This document shows positions 33,153-45,085 of a stretch of 64,000 nucleotides of DNA, in pieces. The stretch comes from Papilionanthe hookeriana x Papilionanthe teres (Eukaryota > Streptophyta > Magnoliopsida > Asparagales > Orchidaceae). Numbering within the stretch: position 1 is the first letter of the stretch; each line of letters opens with the position of its first letter. The notes beneath the pieces were generated by a model that was not told the DNA's origin, ran no database searches, and saw only the letters and a program-made list of their open reading frames with translations. The stretch spans positions 59,684,621-59,748,620 of the forward strand of contig CM040421.1 in the NCBI GenBank assembly GCA_022702705.1, in the 5' to 3' direction. A program made the translations under genes and the position numbers.

Positions 33153-33517
33153 CTTATTCATATGTTCTTGGTGTTATTCATGGGTATTTTAGACTAAACC
33201 ATCATAAAAAATATGGTGACGTAGATCATGACATCGATGAAGGGGAGAAATATAAGAAGGACCTCACAACAGAGGATGTGCGATAACATGGAGTGTAGTA
33301 GAGAATTTGTCATCTAGCAGATCCTGGGTCTGAAAGATCAATTGCTAGAAATGATTGGTGGTGCTGTGAATTGGGAGAAGCGACGACGGGACATTGGAGT
33401 ACACGGCAACGGAAGGAGATCTTAGATCATGGAAAAGAGGACAAAATCCAGTATCTTTGATAGTGCTTTGTGATCCACGATAAATATATATGTGCTTACA
33501 AATTTGATATGAAAATT

Positions 33518-34820
33518 GGCAACGACACCAAAAACTTGGTCTCGTCCTGTAGATATATGTATGTGTGCGAAAACTTGACTCCACACAAAATATATGTGAT
33601 TTAGATATGAAAATTATGATTTTATAATATGAGATACTACGAAAGTATACGTATGGATTTATCAAGTAATATAAGACTTTCGATTAAACCCGAGATATCA
33701 AACCCACGAGGAAAAGTTGAAAATCTTTAGAATTTGAAAACTATCTTTTTTTTTTTACTTTCTTTAATTGTTTTGAAATAGTATGTCTTGATTTTGAAAA
33801 GTTTTAGAAAGTTAATTTGTCTTTTGAAAATTTTCTTAATAAAATGCTAAGCAATGAAAGTAAAGGGGTTTCAATAACTAATAACCTTTTGGATGTAAAA
33901 ATACTATTAACTAAAATATCATTTATTTCATTTCATGAAGTAGTAATAATTCTTAAAGTATTGTTGTGGAAGTATTTAAATTTTGTTGTATGAGACAAAC
34001 AAATGTGATCTTTACCCTTACTTGGTTCTATAAAGAACATAAGTTAATTTGAAATTTATATTATTTTGAACATGGTTAGGCAGGGAAGATACCAGTCTCT
34101 CACTCTAGAGTTCTCTCGATTTGTGCTTTGAAATTTAACTACTCGTAACAAAACTCCGCTTCAAACCAAATTAGGGGGTTTTAGCCATCACTCTAATTCT
34201 CTAATTTTACTCTCTTCTATAAAAATATCTTCTAATATTACATTCACTTATATGGACTGATTCTCACCTATATAATTGCATGTGATTCATTTTACTAACT
34301 TTTATGAGACAATACCGCATTGAATCTTACATAATCTCAAGAAATTTTACAACTTAACATATCAAATTAAGAAGTAAACAAAGTTTTTGAATAATCTTCT
34401 AACTTCTTCCAACTTTTAAACACTTATACTTTCCACAACAATTCTTTGAAATTAATTACTTCTTCATTTAAGAAAGAAAAAGATAAGAGTAAACTACTCG
34501 AAGGAATGCATTGGGAAAATATATAAACATATTGATTTGAAATTAAAAACGATAAGAAAAATAATAAACGAAAGCAAGTATTGATAAACAAAATAAAAGT
34601 AAACACTTATATGAAAATCCTTTTCACCAAGATTAAGCAAGTTCCTCAGAAACTTTGAATCTTCGCTAAACTACTCCTCGAGCAAGTCTGGAAATACAGT
34701 GACTCGGAAAATACGTACTTCGAGGCTTGATAAAAACTAAACAAAAGAAAGAAAGAAAGAAGTGGGAGAAGAACTCTAACTCGACCCTTTTCTCCTTTCT
34801 ACTCTTTACTCATACTCTAA
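33518..34820 (-). repeat. Athila-like LTR copy E1 (upstream part missing)
   Basis: It starts at a PBS-like GGCAACGACACCAAAAACTT (33518-33537), has a second AAAACTTGACTCCACAC at 33570, then the conserved LTR block as AAGTATACGTATGG (about 33643) and AACCCACGAGGAAAAGTTG (about 33702). It matches E2 until about 34820, then runs into AT-rich sequence (34821-34930). The upstream U3 part present in E2 (36076-36545) is lacking. No gag is present on its left, so it is a solitary or truncated LTR. Confidence 0.7.
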
Positions 34821-34924
34821 ATAAATATTAATAATATAAATTTATAAAATTATTTAATAATATAATTATAAAAGTATTTTAATATTAATAATATCATATA
34901 TTATATCAGCCTGATCTTAAATAT

Positions 34925-36545
34925 AATACTAAAGGGACTTTCGATTAAGCCCGAGGATATCGAACCCACGGGGAAAAGTTGAAAATCTTTAAAGGAATTT
35001 AGAAAATTATTTTTTACTTTCTTTAATTGTTTTTGAAATAGTATGTCTTGATTTTGAAAAGTTTTAGAAAGTTGATTTTTCTTTTGAAATTTTCTTAATA
35101 AAATCTTGCTTAGTAGAGATAAGTTTCGATAACTAATAACAATTTGGATATAAAAATATTGTCTTAAAATATCTTTTTCTTTCCTTTCATGAAGTAGTAA
35201 TAATTCTTAAAGTATTGTTGTAGAAGTATTTAAATTTTGTTGTTACGAATGAAAGCCAGAATGTGATCTTTACACTGTGGTTCTATAAAGAACATAAGTT
35301 CATTTGAAATTTATATTATTTTGAACATGGTTAGGCGGGAGATACAGTCTCTCACTCTAGAGTTCTCTCGATTCCTACTGAGGGCTAACTTCTCATAACA
35401 AAACTCAAAACTTCTGACTAAATTAGGAGGTTTTAGCATGTCACTAAAATCACTAATTTTACTCCCTTCACATAAAAATACCTTCTAATATTACATTCAC
35501 TTATATGGACTACGGTTCTCACTTAAGCCATAATGCTGATTCTATATACTTTTATGAGACAATGTTACATTGAATCTTACATAACCTGAGAAATTTTACA
35601 GGCAAACATGGTAGAATTAAGAAGTAAATAAAGTTTTAGAATCAATCTTCACAACTTCTTTCAATTTTTAAACACTTATACTTTCCACAATAATTCTTTG
35701 TAAATTAATTACTTATCCATTTAAGAAGAAAAGATAAAGTAAGCTACTTTCGAATGCATTTAGAAAATATAAAAACACATTTATTTGAAATTAAAAATGA
35801 TAAGAAAAATAATAAAACGTGGTATTGATAAACAAAATAAAAGTAAACAACATGCGAAAATTAACTTTCCTGAAGACTAAGGAAGTTCTCCCGAGAAAAT
35901 TTGACTCTTCGCTAAACTACTCCTCGAGAACAAGTCTCCGACTCCGATGACTCGGAATACGGACTTGAGACTTCAATAAAAACTAAACTAAAATAAAGAA
36001 GAAGTGGAGAAGAACTCTTAACTCGGGAGACCCTTTTCTCCTTTCTACTCTCTACTCCTACTCCTAAATAAAAACTTAAAATGCAGTGGAAGAATCTCCT
36101 AAATTCCTCTCTTCGAAATACGAGTGAAGAGCCTCTTCAATTCTTCCCTTCTTCACTTAAGACTCCTTTAAATAGTGAACGAAAGGTGCATTGGTGTCTC
36201 TTCGAAGCTGTGTCCGGACGCTCGATGTATCTACCAAGGAACGCACCATTTCATTCAAATTTGTCGCCCAAAGAAAGTTATGGACGTTACCACCAAGAGT
36301 TGCATCCATTCCCTTTTGAATTTGTATGCAAATCTAATTAAAGTTCGATTCAAATTTGCGGCTAAGCGAGCCGGTCTGCAAATTTTTATTTTTCGTTTTT
36401 GCTCGAATTTGAAGTCTAATTTTGCTCCTTTCATCATGACCGTCTATTTTCGGCATCCTCATACCAAAGAAAAAACAAAATACAGCCGTTAAGTGCAATA
36501 TCATTAAAAATGAGTATAAAAATGTGCGTAAAAATACTATATATT
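34925..36545 (-). repeat. Athila-like LTR copy E2, direct tandem with E1
   Basis: It begins within the LTR at GGACTTTCGATTAAGCCCGA, so the segment next to the PBS is missing. It continues in parallel with E1 (shared TAGTATGTCTTGATTTTGAA, ACATGGTTAGGC, CTCCTCGAG), then adds an upstream end: AAATACAGCCGTTAAGTGCA and ATATCATTAAAAATGAGTAT at about 36477-36520, the counterpart of the AAAGTGCAATTTCATCAAAA block of other LTRs. The overlapping frames at 36081-36492 lie in this LTR and are not genes. Confidence 0.68.
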
Positions 36546-39500
36546 TTGGGTGTATGTTTTGTGTTACCTGAAATTGAAATGCATTGGGTCGAGTGTGCGA
36601 ACACCATGCTGGCAAATAATGTATTCTTTGAGGCGGATGTTCGATCCGAGCCATCAAAACGATTAAAAATTCTCGTGTTGTACGCACTCTCTCGACCACG
36701 CGGCTCCTCTCTCGTGTTTCTTCTATCTGCTTCCACTTTCTCTCGATCGCTCTCGCAAAGATCTTCACTGCTGCTTAGGTATCTCTCACGTTTTCTCTCT
36801 CGTGCCATCTCTCCAGTGGCAACTTGCCTTTTTCCTCTCTTTTCCCGAGTGATGTCTGATTATTGTGCATTGTGAATTCGAGAGACAGCTGAAATATCAA
36901 GAATTCAATTTGCTCATAAACAATGCAAAGAAGTAGACGTTCAAATATCAAAAATTGAAATTGCTTTTAAGTGTATGAAAACAGATATTATAAATAATAT
37001 AATAAAATAAAATAATATTTTTTAGTAGATTTAACTCTTGAACATTTTGATTAACATATGAATCAAAATATTGAAAACAACATTTTTCTGAATTATTAAA
37101 TTTAATCTTTTATTCTTCAAAATTAAAAAATTCAAATCGATCATTATGTCAAATCGATCAAATTTGATTTTAGACACCATGAAACTAAGATTGTAGCTGC
37201 ATTTTCTGTTTTTCTTTTTTTTTTTTTTTGACCGCTCAGTTATATTATAACGTTTTGATACAGAAGAGAAAAAAAAATAATATGTAAAAAAATTAACTAT
37301 GTTAAAAATAATATCTCGACATAAAATGAAAATTAAGAGACATTGAATAAAGAACAAAGAATTTTCCTTCATATTATTTCAATATTTCCCAAATTCAGTC
37401 TCATTTTTCTCATTTTGGCCTTTAGCCGCGATATTTATATTTCTTATATTTTTATTTGATTATAAAGGACAATAATTAGATATTTTATGGCATTGGTATT
37501 TCATTAATGCAACATCTGAATGTGAAGAATAAAAGTTTTAGTATCATAATTTAAGCTACATTTTTTTATTTTGAAAATATATTTTTACTACGAAAAAAAA
37601 AAAAAACAAAATAAAAATGTGGAAACTGTGCAAACAGGAAAGAGATGTGAAAAAGAGGCCCAGTCATAACGATTTGGAGAGAATTGTCGTATGAAGCTGA
37701 AGAGAGAGAGTAAAGAAATCATTTTTGCACACATTACATGTACCAGGCAAGTATTGAATCCATGAGCGGTTTAATCTGAATGGCCATAACAGTTAAGAAA
37801 AGTTTTTGCCTGTCTCTATTTTACTTCAGGTGCGTTGGAGGCCGCTTGTTTGTTTCAGAATAAAGTTTGTTTTGAAACGCGGCCATGGATTGAGCGAGAA
37901 GTTCGTCCGTGAGCTAGTTTAGTATAAAAACCCGACCATATTTTTGGATAAAGTTGTCGAAACGCGCGGGCAGTATGATACCACGGCGTTCCAAAAAATG
38001 CCCCGCCAGCATAAGTTGCGAATGGAACGTTCGTGAAATAATCATGCCTGACAAAGCCGTCACCACACCAAAAAAAATCTAAGAAAATTCTTTTTACAAA
38101 AGTTGCCGGATTGCTGATGTGTCAAAGTGGTAATATCAGCTGGGATTTTAACTGTTGATCTCATAAAGTCTACAATTTTGCTAATTTAAAAAATATCAAT
38201 TTAAGAAAGTAACGACTTTTAAAAATTTTGGCTGACATATTTATAACCACTTGAAAACCCTCATAACAAATACGAATTCGAATTGCTCATGAGTTGTCTA
38301 TTGCTCCAAATCGAGAGAAAGGAAAAGAAATTCTCATTCCTCGTTGGCTTTCTTTTTCATGTTGATGTTAGAAGAGCCGTAGGACCAGTTGCGAGCAGCT
38401 TTTTTTTGGCACGATGTGTTTTGAAAATGCGGCTGGGTATGTTTGGAATCAGCGGCGTGTGTCGTTTTTATAGTGTCCCATCTAAAAACGAAGCATAGAG
38501 TCAATACATAATGTCTTTTCTTCACATACATATTACCCCGTTGCCTCACGGCTCCCTCTTTTGCGTTTTAATTGCCTCTCTCAACCCCGTGGCTCTCGCT
38601 CACGTTTGTACCGCCTAGCTACTTCTCTTAGTCGCTCTCCACGAAGTTCTTAACACGCTGCTAGTGTCTCTCTCGTTTCTCTCTCACGCTTTTCTCGCGC
38701 CTCTCTTCATTGTTAACTTTTTTTCTCCTCTCTCTTTTATATCTGATCTCTTGTTATTGTGCACTGTATGTAATTTATGTGCTCATTTTTGATGGAACGG
38801 CTCCTCTTTTTAAGTTGTAGCTTTCTCATTTGCGGCATGTTGAGTTTTGTGAGAATTTTTGTGGAATTGATTCTGAACTTTCTCATTTTGTGGCTTTCTC
38901 TTTATCATCTCTGGTTAGTGTGAGAACTTTTTGGATTTTGCAATTTGCGGGGTTTTAGGATTTGTAGGGTTTCAAGTAAGGTGTTTCAAGTGCCTATGAG
39001 ATGTTTCTTGTTTCGAGTGCACTTGTATATCTCTGTCTTAATTGAAAAATCAATGAAGGAGCGAGCTTGATTTGTAGATAACGGTTTTCGGGCCATTTTG
39101 TTTGTCATTGCCTCGATTGAAAATGTAAGTGAAGATTTTTTTTTCTTTCGGGTGCCCTATATATAGGCCAAGCCTTTGTTTTGGTACCTCGTGTAACCGG
39201 TAGAGAAAATTTACAGAAAAATGGATGAAAGAGGGAGTTGATATCGGTTGTAGGTTATAAGGGAAGTGGTGGTGTGTTGTGGGGGAATGTGATGTGGAGG
39301 CGTTGGAGTAGTATGATGTCTTATTGATGTTGGTGGTTGGTGGCGTTGAGGTGGTGGTGTGTGGATTGGAGAAGTTAGTGTGGTGTGGTGTGTTGTGGTA
39401 TTGGTTATGAGGTATTGTGATGGTGGTTGGTGTGTGGAGTTGTTGTGTTATGTGAGTGTTGGTGTGTTGTTGTGGAGGTGGTGATTATTGTGTGGTTGTG

Positions 39501-40027
39501 TTTGTGTGGAGGTGTTTGTGTGTGGAGGTGGGGCATTAGTGATAATAGTGTGGTTTTTTGAGTTGTGACATTATGGCATTCCTATTTATGTTAATTGATT
39601 TTTTTCATGCTTGTAATACAATGGTTAAAACAAAAGTGTCCGACTCATAGTAAGATAAAGATAAAAATAATATTTTACAATCTTTGCTTCAAGGAGGTCA
39701 AGGCGGGAAATAGGTCGACGACACTTATTTCGAAAAGATAATTGGCAAAATATTATTAGTAAATTCAAGAAAGTACAGAGACGAGAGAGTATAGTAAGAT
39801 GTAATTAAAAAACAAGTGATATCAGCTAAAGGCAAAGGAATTATAAAACTTGGAAGGAATTGAAGTGAGGATCAACGGGCTTAAGGGTGAATCTGATAAA
39901 CAATTGATACTTCCGAGGAATGAGTGGTGGAGAGACTGGTGGTGAGCATTTTTGAAATGTCCTCTATTTTTTTTTAATTTACGATTTTTTAAAAACCAAC
40001 AATATGTTATATGAATTTCTAGGTGGT
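36546..40027. other. Unassigned interval between E2 and Athila C
   Basis: About 3.5 kb with no recognisable protein. It holds two CT/CG-rich segments that resemble each other (about 36680-36880 and 38535-38780, both with CTCTCTCG words and ending near TTATTGTGCA), a poly-T tract near 37210, and a GT-rich low-complexity block. The paired CT-rich segments could be plant promoter or 5'-leader-like DNA or ends of an unknown repeat. Confidence 0.4.
39236..39560. repeat. GT-rich low-complexity block
   Basis: About 320 bases almost devoid of C on the plus strand, built from GTGGTG, GGTGTGTTGT, GTGTGTGGAG and similar words without a fixed period. It resembles a decayed minisatellite. No coding frame of note. 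Confidence 0.8.
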
Positions 40028-41633
40028 TAACCCACAATTTTATATTATGATATTTTTAATTTAATTACTTGTTGCTTAAAACTTGACCCCGTTATATTAT
40101 ATGTATAGAATTATAATTATTTATGTTGTGGATGCTACATGATATACGTATCGTATCGAAGTAATACGGGGCTGTAGTGGAGTCTGGTTATCGATCCCAC
40201 GAGGAAAGAGAAAATTAAATAACAACTAATTTTAAAATAATAATAATAATAATAATAATAAGAAAATTTGGAATTCTGAATTTAAACGCAATAAAGTAAG
40301 CTAAGTATTTTAATTAGATAAATTAACTAAGTAGAAAATTAATACGAATTGAAAGTGCGAAATTAAACTAATTGCTAAATAAGTCTTATCTGTTAAAAAA
40401 AGTATCTTTCCCCTTGTTTAGAAATTTAAGTGATTGATGAATTTAAATAGATAATTTTAAGGTATTGTGACAAATAGGAGCATTCCTATTCTTTACCCTT
40501 TGGTCAGAGTGTAAAAAATGATGACTAATCACATGTTTGATTGCGAGATAACGGCTAAATTTAGGAGGATATTTTGCCCACTTCGAGTTCCCACGTTCCC
40601 CTCGCCTGAGGGCTAACATCTACACTTCAGCTCTCAAATAATAGGACCAAATTGAATATTTTAGTACGTCACACTAAAATGGTCAATTCTACGCCGTGAT
40701 ATTATTTCCCTATTTATTTGCACCTTCCTTGAAGCTTTCGAATTCCCCGAATATCAGATGTAATTTTACTATAGTTGTAAATCAACACATTTAACAAATC
40801 AAATGGCCGAGTTTGAAAGTAAATTAAGTTTTTAAGTAAAAATTATCACAATTTATTAATTTATATATAAAAAGTACTTATTTTAGTTCATCAAGTCACT
40901 TAATTTCATAACGAGGAGAAAGACTAATAAACTACTCGAATGCGCTGGGAACTAAGCCCAAGCATGGATTTACCATTTAAAGTTAAAAACAATAAATACA
41001 AATACTTATCTTGAATTTATCTCCAATGAGACTCACTCATGAGTTAAATACGACTCTTCCTTCCAATACGACAAGACTCACTTAAAAACTCACTAACTCA
41101 CTAAATAACTCAAAATAACTCACTTATAACTCATTCCAAAGACACACAAAAACACAAAAAGGCACACAAACTTCACACTAAAGACTTAATTTCGGCTTCT
41201 ATATATAGAGATGAGTAAAGGACCAAGAGGTGTGTAAGCATCCCTTCAAAAGTGTCAGGTTCAATGTATACGCACCATTTGAACTATCTCGCCGTCGGCG
41301 ACGAACTACCTCTCCTGTCGGCGAGGCTTCTAGAAGATCTTCAAGCCGCTCGGGCTCGCTGTCCAAGCGGGGGATCGGGCTCGCTGTCAGCGAACGGTTA
41401 TATATTCTTCAGAATTTTCTTCTCGTAACGTCGGCGCTCGGCGGGCTCGATCTCGTCGTCGGCGACTCGGCTCGTTAAGCTGATTTTGCTCCAAATTCGC
41501 TCCTTTTATGATTTTTTGCTTTTTATCACCTAAATTCTTCATTCCTGCAATAAAATAAAGAAAATACCCCTTCTTTAAAGTGCAATTTCATCAAAAATAG
41601 GTATGAATTTCTTAATAAATTTTTCGATGATCA
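40028..41633 (-). repeat. 3' LTR of Athila C
   Basis: It matches the 5' LTR from the plus-strand AACCCACAATTTTATATTAT (after 40028) to GGTATGAATTTCTTAATAAA and TGATCA (41628-41633). The terminal TGACCC is mutated to TAACCC. It includes the conserved block (40138-40205), (TAA)n at about 40237-40260, GGAGCATTCCTATTCTTTAC near 40476, a TATATATA box (41200-41207) and the CGCCGTCGGCG cluster (41286-41471). Confidence 0.92.
41200..41471 (-). promoter_or_regulatory. 3' LTR C TATA box and CGCCGTCGGCG cluster
   Basis: CTCGCCGTCGGCGACGA (41289), CTGTCGGCGAGG (41313), then further CTCGCTGTC / CAGCGA and GTCGTCGGCGAC copies to 41471 lie upstream (minus sense) of the palindromic CTATATATAG at 41199-41208. 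The spacing between the TATA box and the nearest palindrome is about 80 bases, nearly the same as in LTR B and in the 5' LTR of C. Confidence 0.6.
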
Positions 41634-41650
41634 AAATCCCCCAAACTTAC
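41634..41650 (-). other. Polypurine tract (C)
   Basis: The minus strand reads TAAGTTTGGGGGATTTT directly before the LTR start TGATCA. A G-run this close to the 3' LTR is the expected plus-strand primer for second-strand synthesis. Confidence 0.75.
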
Positions 41651-43035
41651 CTATTACTTGTCCTCAAGTAATTTTAGTACTACATAAAAATAATGATTTC
41701 TATAATAAAAAGATTTTCAATTTAAATAAACTATGAATTAGATTAATTAATATCATAATAAAGTTAAACAAAAAATAATTCATGTAATTTAATTAATCTT
41801 ATAGAAATAAATTATTTAGTCATCAGTCTAAGATTTCTAGCTTACTATTTATTTCGGGAATGACTATATTTAAAAGAATAATTACTTAAGATATTCATAT
41901 GATAAGAAATTCAAGAAAATACTATTGAGTAAAATTCTAATCCATAAGCATAAGTTTGGAAATATCTAAGTTTTTCCCTTTAGGTTAAATCAAATGAAGC
42001 CAATTTTTGATAGACATCTCCTCAGCTTCTCCTCATTTTTTTCTTTTTCTTTTTCTTTTTCTTTTTCTTTTTCTTTTTCTTTTTCTTCTCTTTTTTTTTC
42101 TTTTCTTTTTGTCTAATGAGGATTCTTGTATACGGAAGAGCCTGTTAATAATTTTGAACTTCATTTTCATCTTCCTAAATTTGAAACTTAGGAATATTTC
42201 TTAGCTTATATATACTTCATAGTTTTTACTTCATTTGATTTTCTATCTTTTCTTTTCATTTGAATACTTAAGAATTTTAATTTTAGAATATAGTTTTCCA
42301 TGCAAAATAGTTTACTATATTCTTATTCCCTTTAACCAAATATTTTATTCTATTTAATTAATTAAAGCACTAGAAATATTTCATTTAACCTTTTATAATA
42401 ATTAAATAAATTAATTCATATTAAATTAATTGAAAAATTTGCTATAAAAATCATTTTATAATAATTTGAAAATAGAAATTGAGAGCAAGTTAATAACTAA
42501 ATTTGTATTTTACTTTCCCCCAAACTTAAATTTTTATATCTATTCTAAATAATGGAATAAGAAGGAAAGTAAATAAATCGTACCTTTGAAGTTTAGGTAT
42601 TTTTTTTTCTTTGAAATTTTTGTAGGCTTTTTCATTTTCATTGAACACATTACGGTAGTATTCTCCATATATATATTACAATTTAAAGAAAATGTAGGGA
42701 TAAAATACGAGATAAGTATTAAACACAACAATTAAAATAACTCTACACTACACATATGAATTACTAACATATTAAAACAATTTAACTAACACATTAACAA
42801 TTTTAAAAACTTAAAACAATACAAAATAAAATAAAAACATCTTCAAGAAAACTAACATCCTATTTAACATAAAAACAAATGCGATTAACTAACACAAAAA
42901 CAAAAACTAACTACTATAACAATCGAGCAAAATTAATCCCAACTAACATCCGATGTCTCAAAATCTAAAGTACTGAATATTACAAACATATAAAGTCCTC
43001 AAAATAACACACCAAACAAATAAAATAAATAAGTC
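41651..43035. other. AT-rich untranslated interval between 3' ORF 2 and PPT (C)
   Basis: About 1.4 kb of AT-rich sequence without a coding frame. It includes a (TTTTTC)n polypyrimidine tract at 42035-42110, whose apparent Phe/Leu reading frame is an artefact. It would be the 3' untranslated part of the element RNA. Confidence 0.7.
42035..42110. repeat. (TTTTTC)n polypyrimidine tract
   Basis: About nine TTTTTC units followed by TC-rich imperfect sequence. On the RNA-sense (minus) strand it is a GAAAAA polypurine stretch, about 400 bases inside from the presumed PPT. Confidence 0.92.
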
Positions 43036-44205
43036 TTAATCTTCAGCATCAAAGTCCCAAACTATATCATCCCCTCCTTGATCTGTAGGCTGATAGAAGG
43101 CGAGCGAGGGTGATCCGGTATGCACAGACGTACGGAAAGACAACATCTAAATCTCAACTCCTATAACGACGTTCGGCTTCATAGTATGCGATTTCGTATT
43201 CCGAATGTCCTTGGAGGTATTCAACATCATAATCATGTCTCCTCTCCGGATTATCAATCCTTTGAACAAAATGATCAAACCCAACTTCTCCCCATGGTCT
43301 CTCAAAGCGCTTTCAGCTCCTCTGTGGGAGTCGATTCATTCATCGGATCTTGTAGGGTAGGGGTGGTAGGCTCGGGAGGTCCATGGCTAGTAGAGGATAT
43401 ATCTCTACTTGGTAGAGTAAAACTAACTTCTTACTCCTAATCTCCACCCTTCATGAGACTCATACTTCTTGATGTTGCTTGTTGTGAGTGGTTTCATAGG
43501 TTCCACCCATTCTTCATCATCTACAGCCTCAACTCAGAGAGTTGGCGAGTGCAAAAATTAATCCGGGGTGTCCCCCAATCGCTCCACTCTCATTTCGAGG
43601 AGTGGCAGGGATATTTTGATAAATAACTCTCTGATGTTGATGCTTACGGTGATACAGATACGAGGGTCGAGTACCATCGTGTTACCTCGCCTTAGTGATA
43701 TGTGGGTAACGAGTAGAACAAATAAAAGTAATTCCGAGGCTTTGGAGAGCGCATTTAATTTAGAAAGAGGAAAATTCACTCTTTCACCTTGCTTAATTTT
43801 CAAACTCCGGTCCCATCGGTAGAAAGTTAATGACTTCCTCCGGTGGTCCTTTCATTGTTCCAAAAGTTTCATACTCGCTAAAGTGCGAGTCATGAACTTC
43901 ATAGGAAACTTAATTCTTGCGGCATTGAAATCTACAAAAAACCCTCGTACCTTTCTTGGTGCATCTTGTGTGATCGAATTGGCATAAAATTCTTTCACCA
44001 CTTCTGTTACTCTATCTTGAACATAACGAGAAATTTTCCCAAACCTCGTTCCTTTATATTCAGCTCTACTTCTCCTCCGGATTTTGAATACCGATCCATG
44101 ATACACTTTCTTCCTTGTATATTTTCAAAATATTTTGCTGAGAGCTGCGTGCATTGATGAATCGGTTTCGTCGAACTCTACTCGACGTTTTTGTCGTGGA
44201 GCCAT
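43036..44205 (-). pseudogene. Athila C 3' ORF 2 (putative plant transposon protein domain)
   Basis: I choose the ATG at 44203-44205 (MAPRQKRRVEFDETDSS), a basic start. It is followed by VTEVVKEFYANSITQDAPRK and VRGFFVDFNAARIKFPM (about 43900-44020), which match what I recall of the retrotransposon-derived 'putative plant transposon protein' domain (V-REFYAN ... VRGK-V-F ... IN). The next segment (43558-43803) has the LLLFVLLVTHISLRRGNT and SLPLLEMRVERLGDTPD stretches of the same domain. The tail is acidic (DDIVWDFDAED) and stops at 43036. Several frameshifts and a stop after SKIF break it. Function unknown; the position fits the env-like slot, but I see no signal peptide or membrane helix. 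Confidence 0.55.
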
Positions 44206-44523
44206 TCGATCGTGCGACGAAAATCCTTGAAAATTTTCACTAAACTTAATAATACTAAGAAGGCTTCCTACAACATTTGTAAGCAATTTAAATCAGGTGG
44301 ATTTCCACGAATATTTCTTCCACATTTTTGATTTTTCCCAAAATTTGCAATGTGGTGAAAATATGGTGAAAATCGAGAATACATAGGAGTGAAGCTCTTA
44401 CCAAGGGAAAGATGAAATCCAGTGTCAAAAAGTGTTGAAATCCCTTCAAATCCAAGATCTCTCAAGCCTGAGTCGGTTTGCGAAAAATTGGAGGTTGGGG
44501 ATGATGAATAGTGTTTTGACGGT

Positions 44524-44692
44524 CAAATATATGTTTTTTCCGACCTCAGCATCAGCGAGATTTATCTCGCCGTCAGCGAAGCTAATATTTTCAGAACCAA
44601 AAACTCTCGGGAAAAATCTGCTGTCGGCGAAATGTGACATCGGCGAGATCGATCTCGTATCGGCGGAATTTTTTCTCGCCGTTGGCGAGATT
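44524..44692 (-). promoter_or_regulatory. Palindrome cluster and TATA-like box before 3' ORF 2 (C)
   Basis: TCTCGCCGTTGGCGAGA (about 44675-44691), CATCGGCGAGATCGA (about 44639), TGTCGGCGAA (about 44622), TCTCGCCGTCAGCGAA (about 44565) and CATCAGCGAGA (about 44550) are followed in minus sense by CATATATTTG (44524-44533) and a roughly 320-base leader to the ATG at 44205. The motif type is the one in the element's own LTRs. Promoter function is inferred. Confidence 0.45.
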
Positions 44693-45085
44693 CCAAAATT
44701 TTTTTTTAAATTTTTGAAATTTCGTCCTCATTTCGTCCTTGATTTGTCTTATATTATATTTCAGATCATATTATTTATTAATTTTAATATGAAGATTAGC
44801 TACTTAAACACAAACAAATTCACACAACACAACAAATTAACTTTAATATTGAAATCCATGAGACATACAAACTAACATAATTTAAAACTCTATAATCAAA
44901 CTTCGAACTTCAATCCTTACTACTAATCAGCATCGCAAACCAATCCACGACACACTAAATGCTGATACAAAACTATGACACATATCTCGATTAAGTTTGA
45001 GATATTGAATCATCGCTCCATAATAAAATCTAAATCAAATCAAATAACATAAATACAAACATACTATAGAAATCTTTACTACTCT

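Larger units (their letters stand above)
29749..33517. other. AT-rich interval, no recognisable gene
   Basis: About 3.8 kb with scattered short frames (29746-29970 minus, 30235-30614 plus, 31908-32153 plus), none with a domain I recognise. A candidate splice acceptor TGTTGTGCAG at about 31002-31011 is followed by a 23-codon open tail to a TGA at 31083. A minus-strand stretch at 30640-30840 reads gene-like (QTRDQAKAEERCLHMG) but short. These could be decayed exons of a host gene or of another transposon. CT-rich tracts and one long microsatellite are listed separately. Confidence 0.5.

Noticed and set aside
36081..36875. Overlapping frames of 60-144 codons on both strands
   Set aside because: They fall within LTR E2 and the adjoining CT-rich segment, overlap in several frames and show no protein motif.
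42007..42204. Phe/Leu-rich plus-strand reading frame that looks like a membrane helix
   Set aside because: It is the translation of a (TTTTTC)n tract inside the untranslated part of Athila C.
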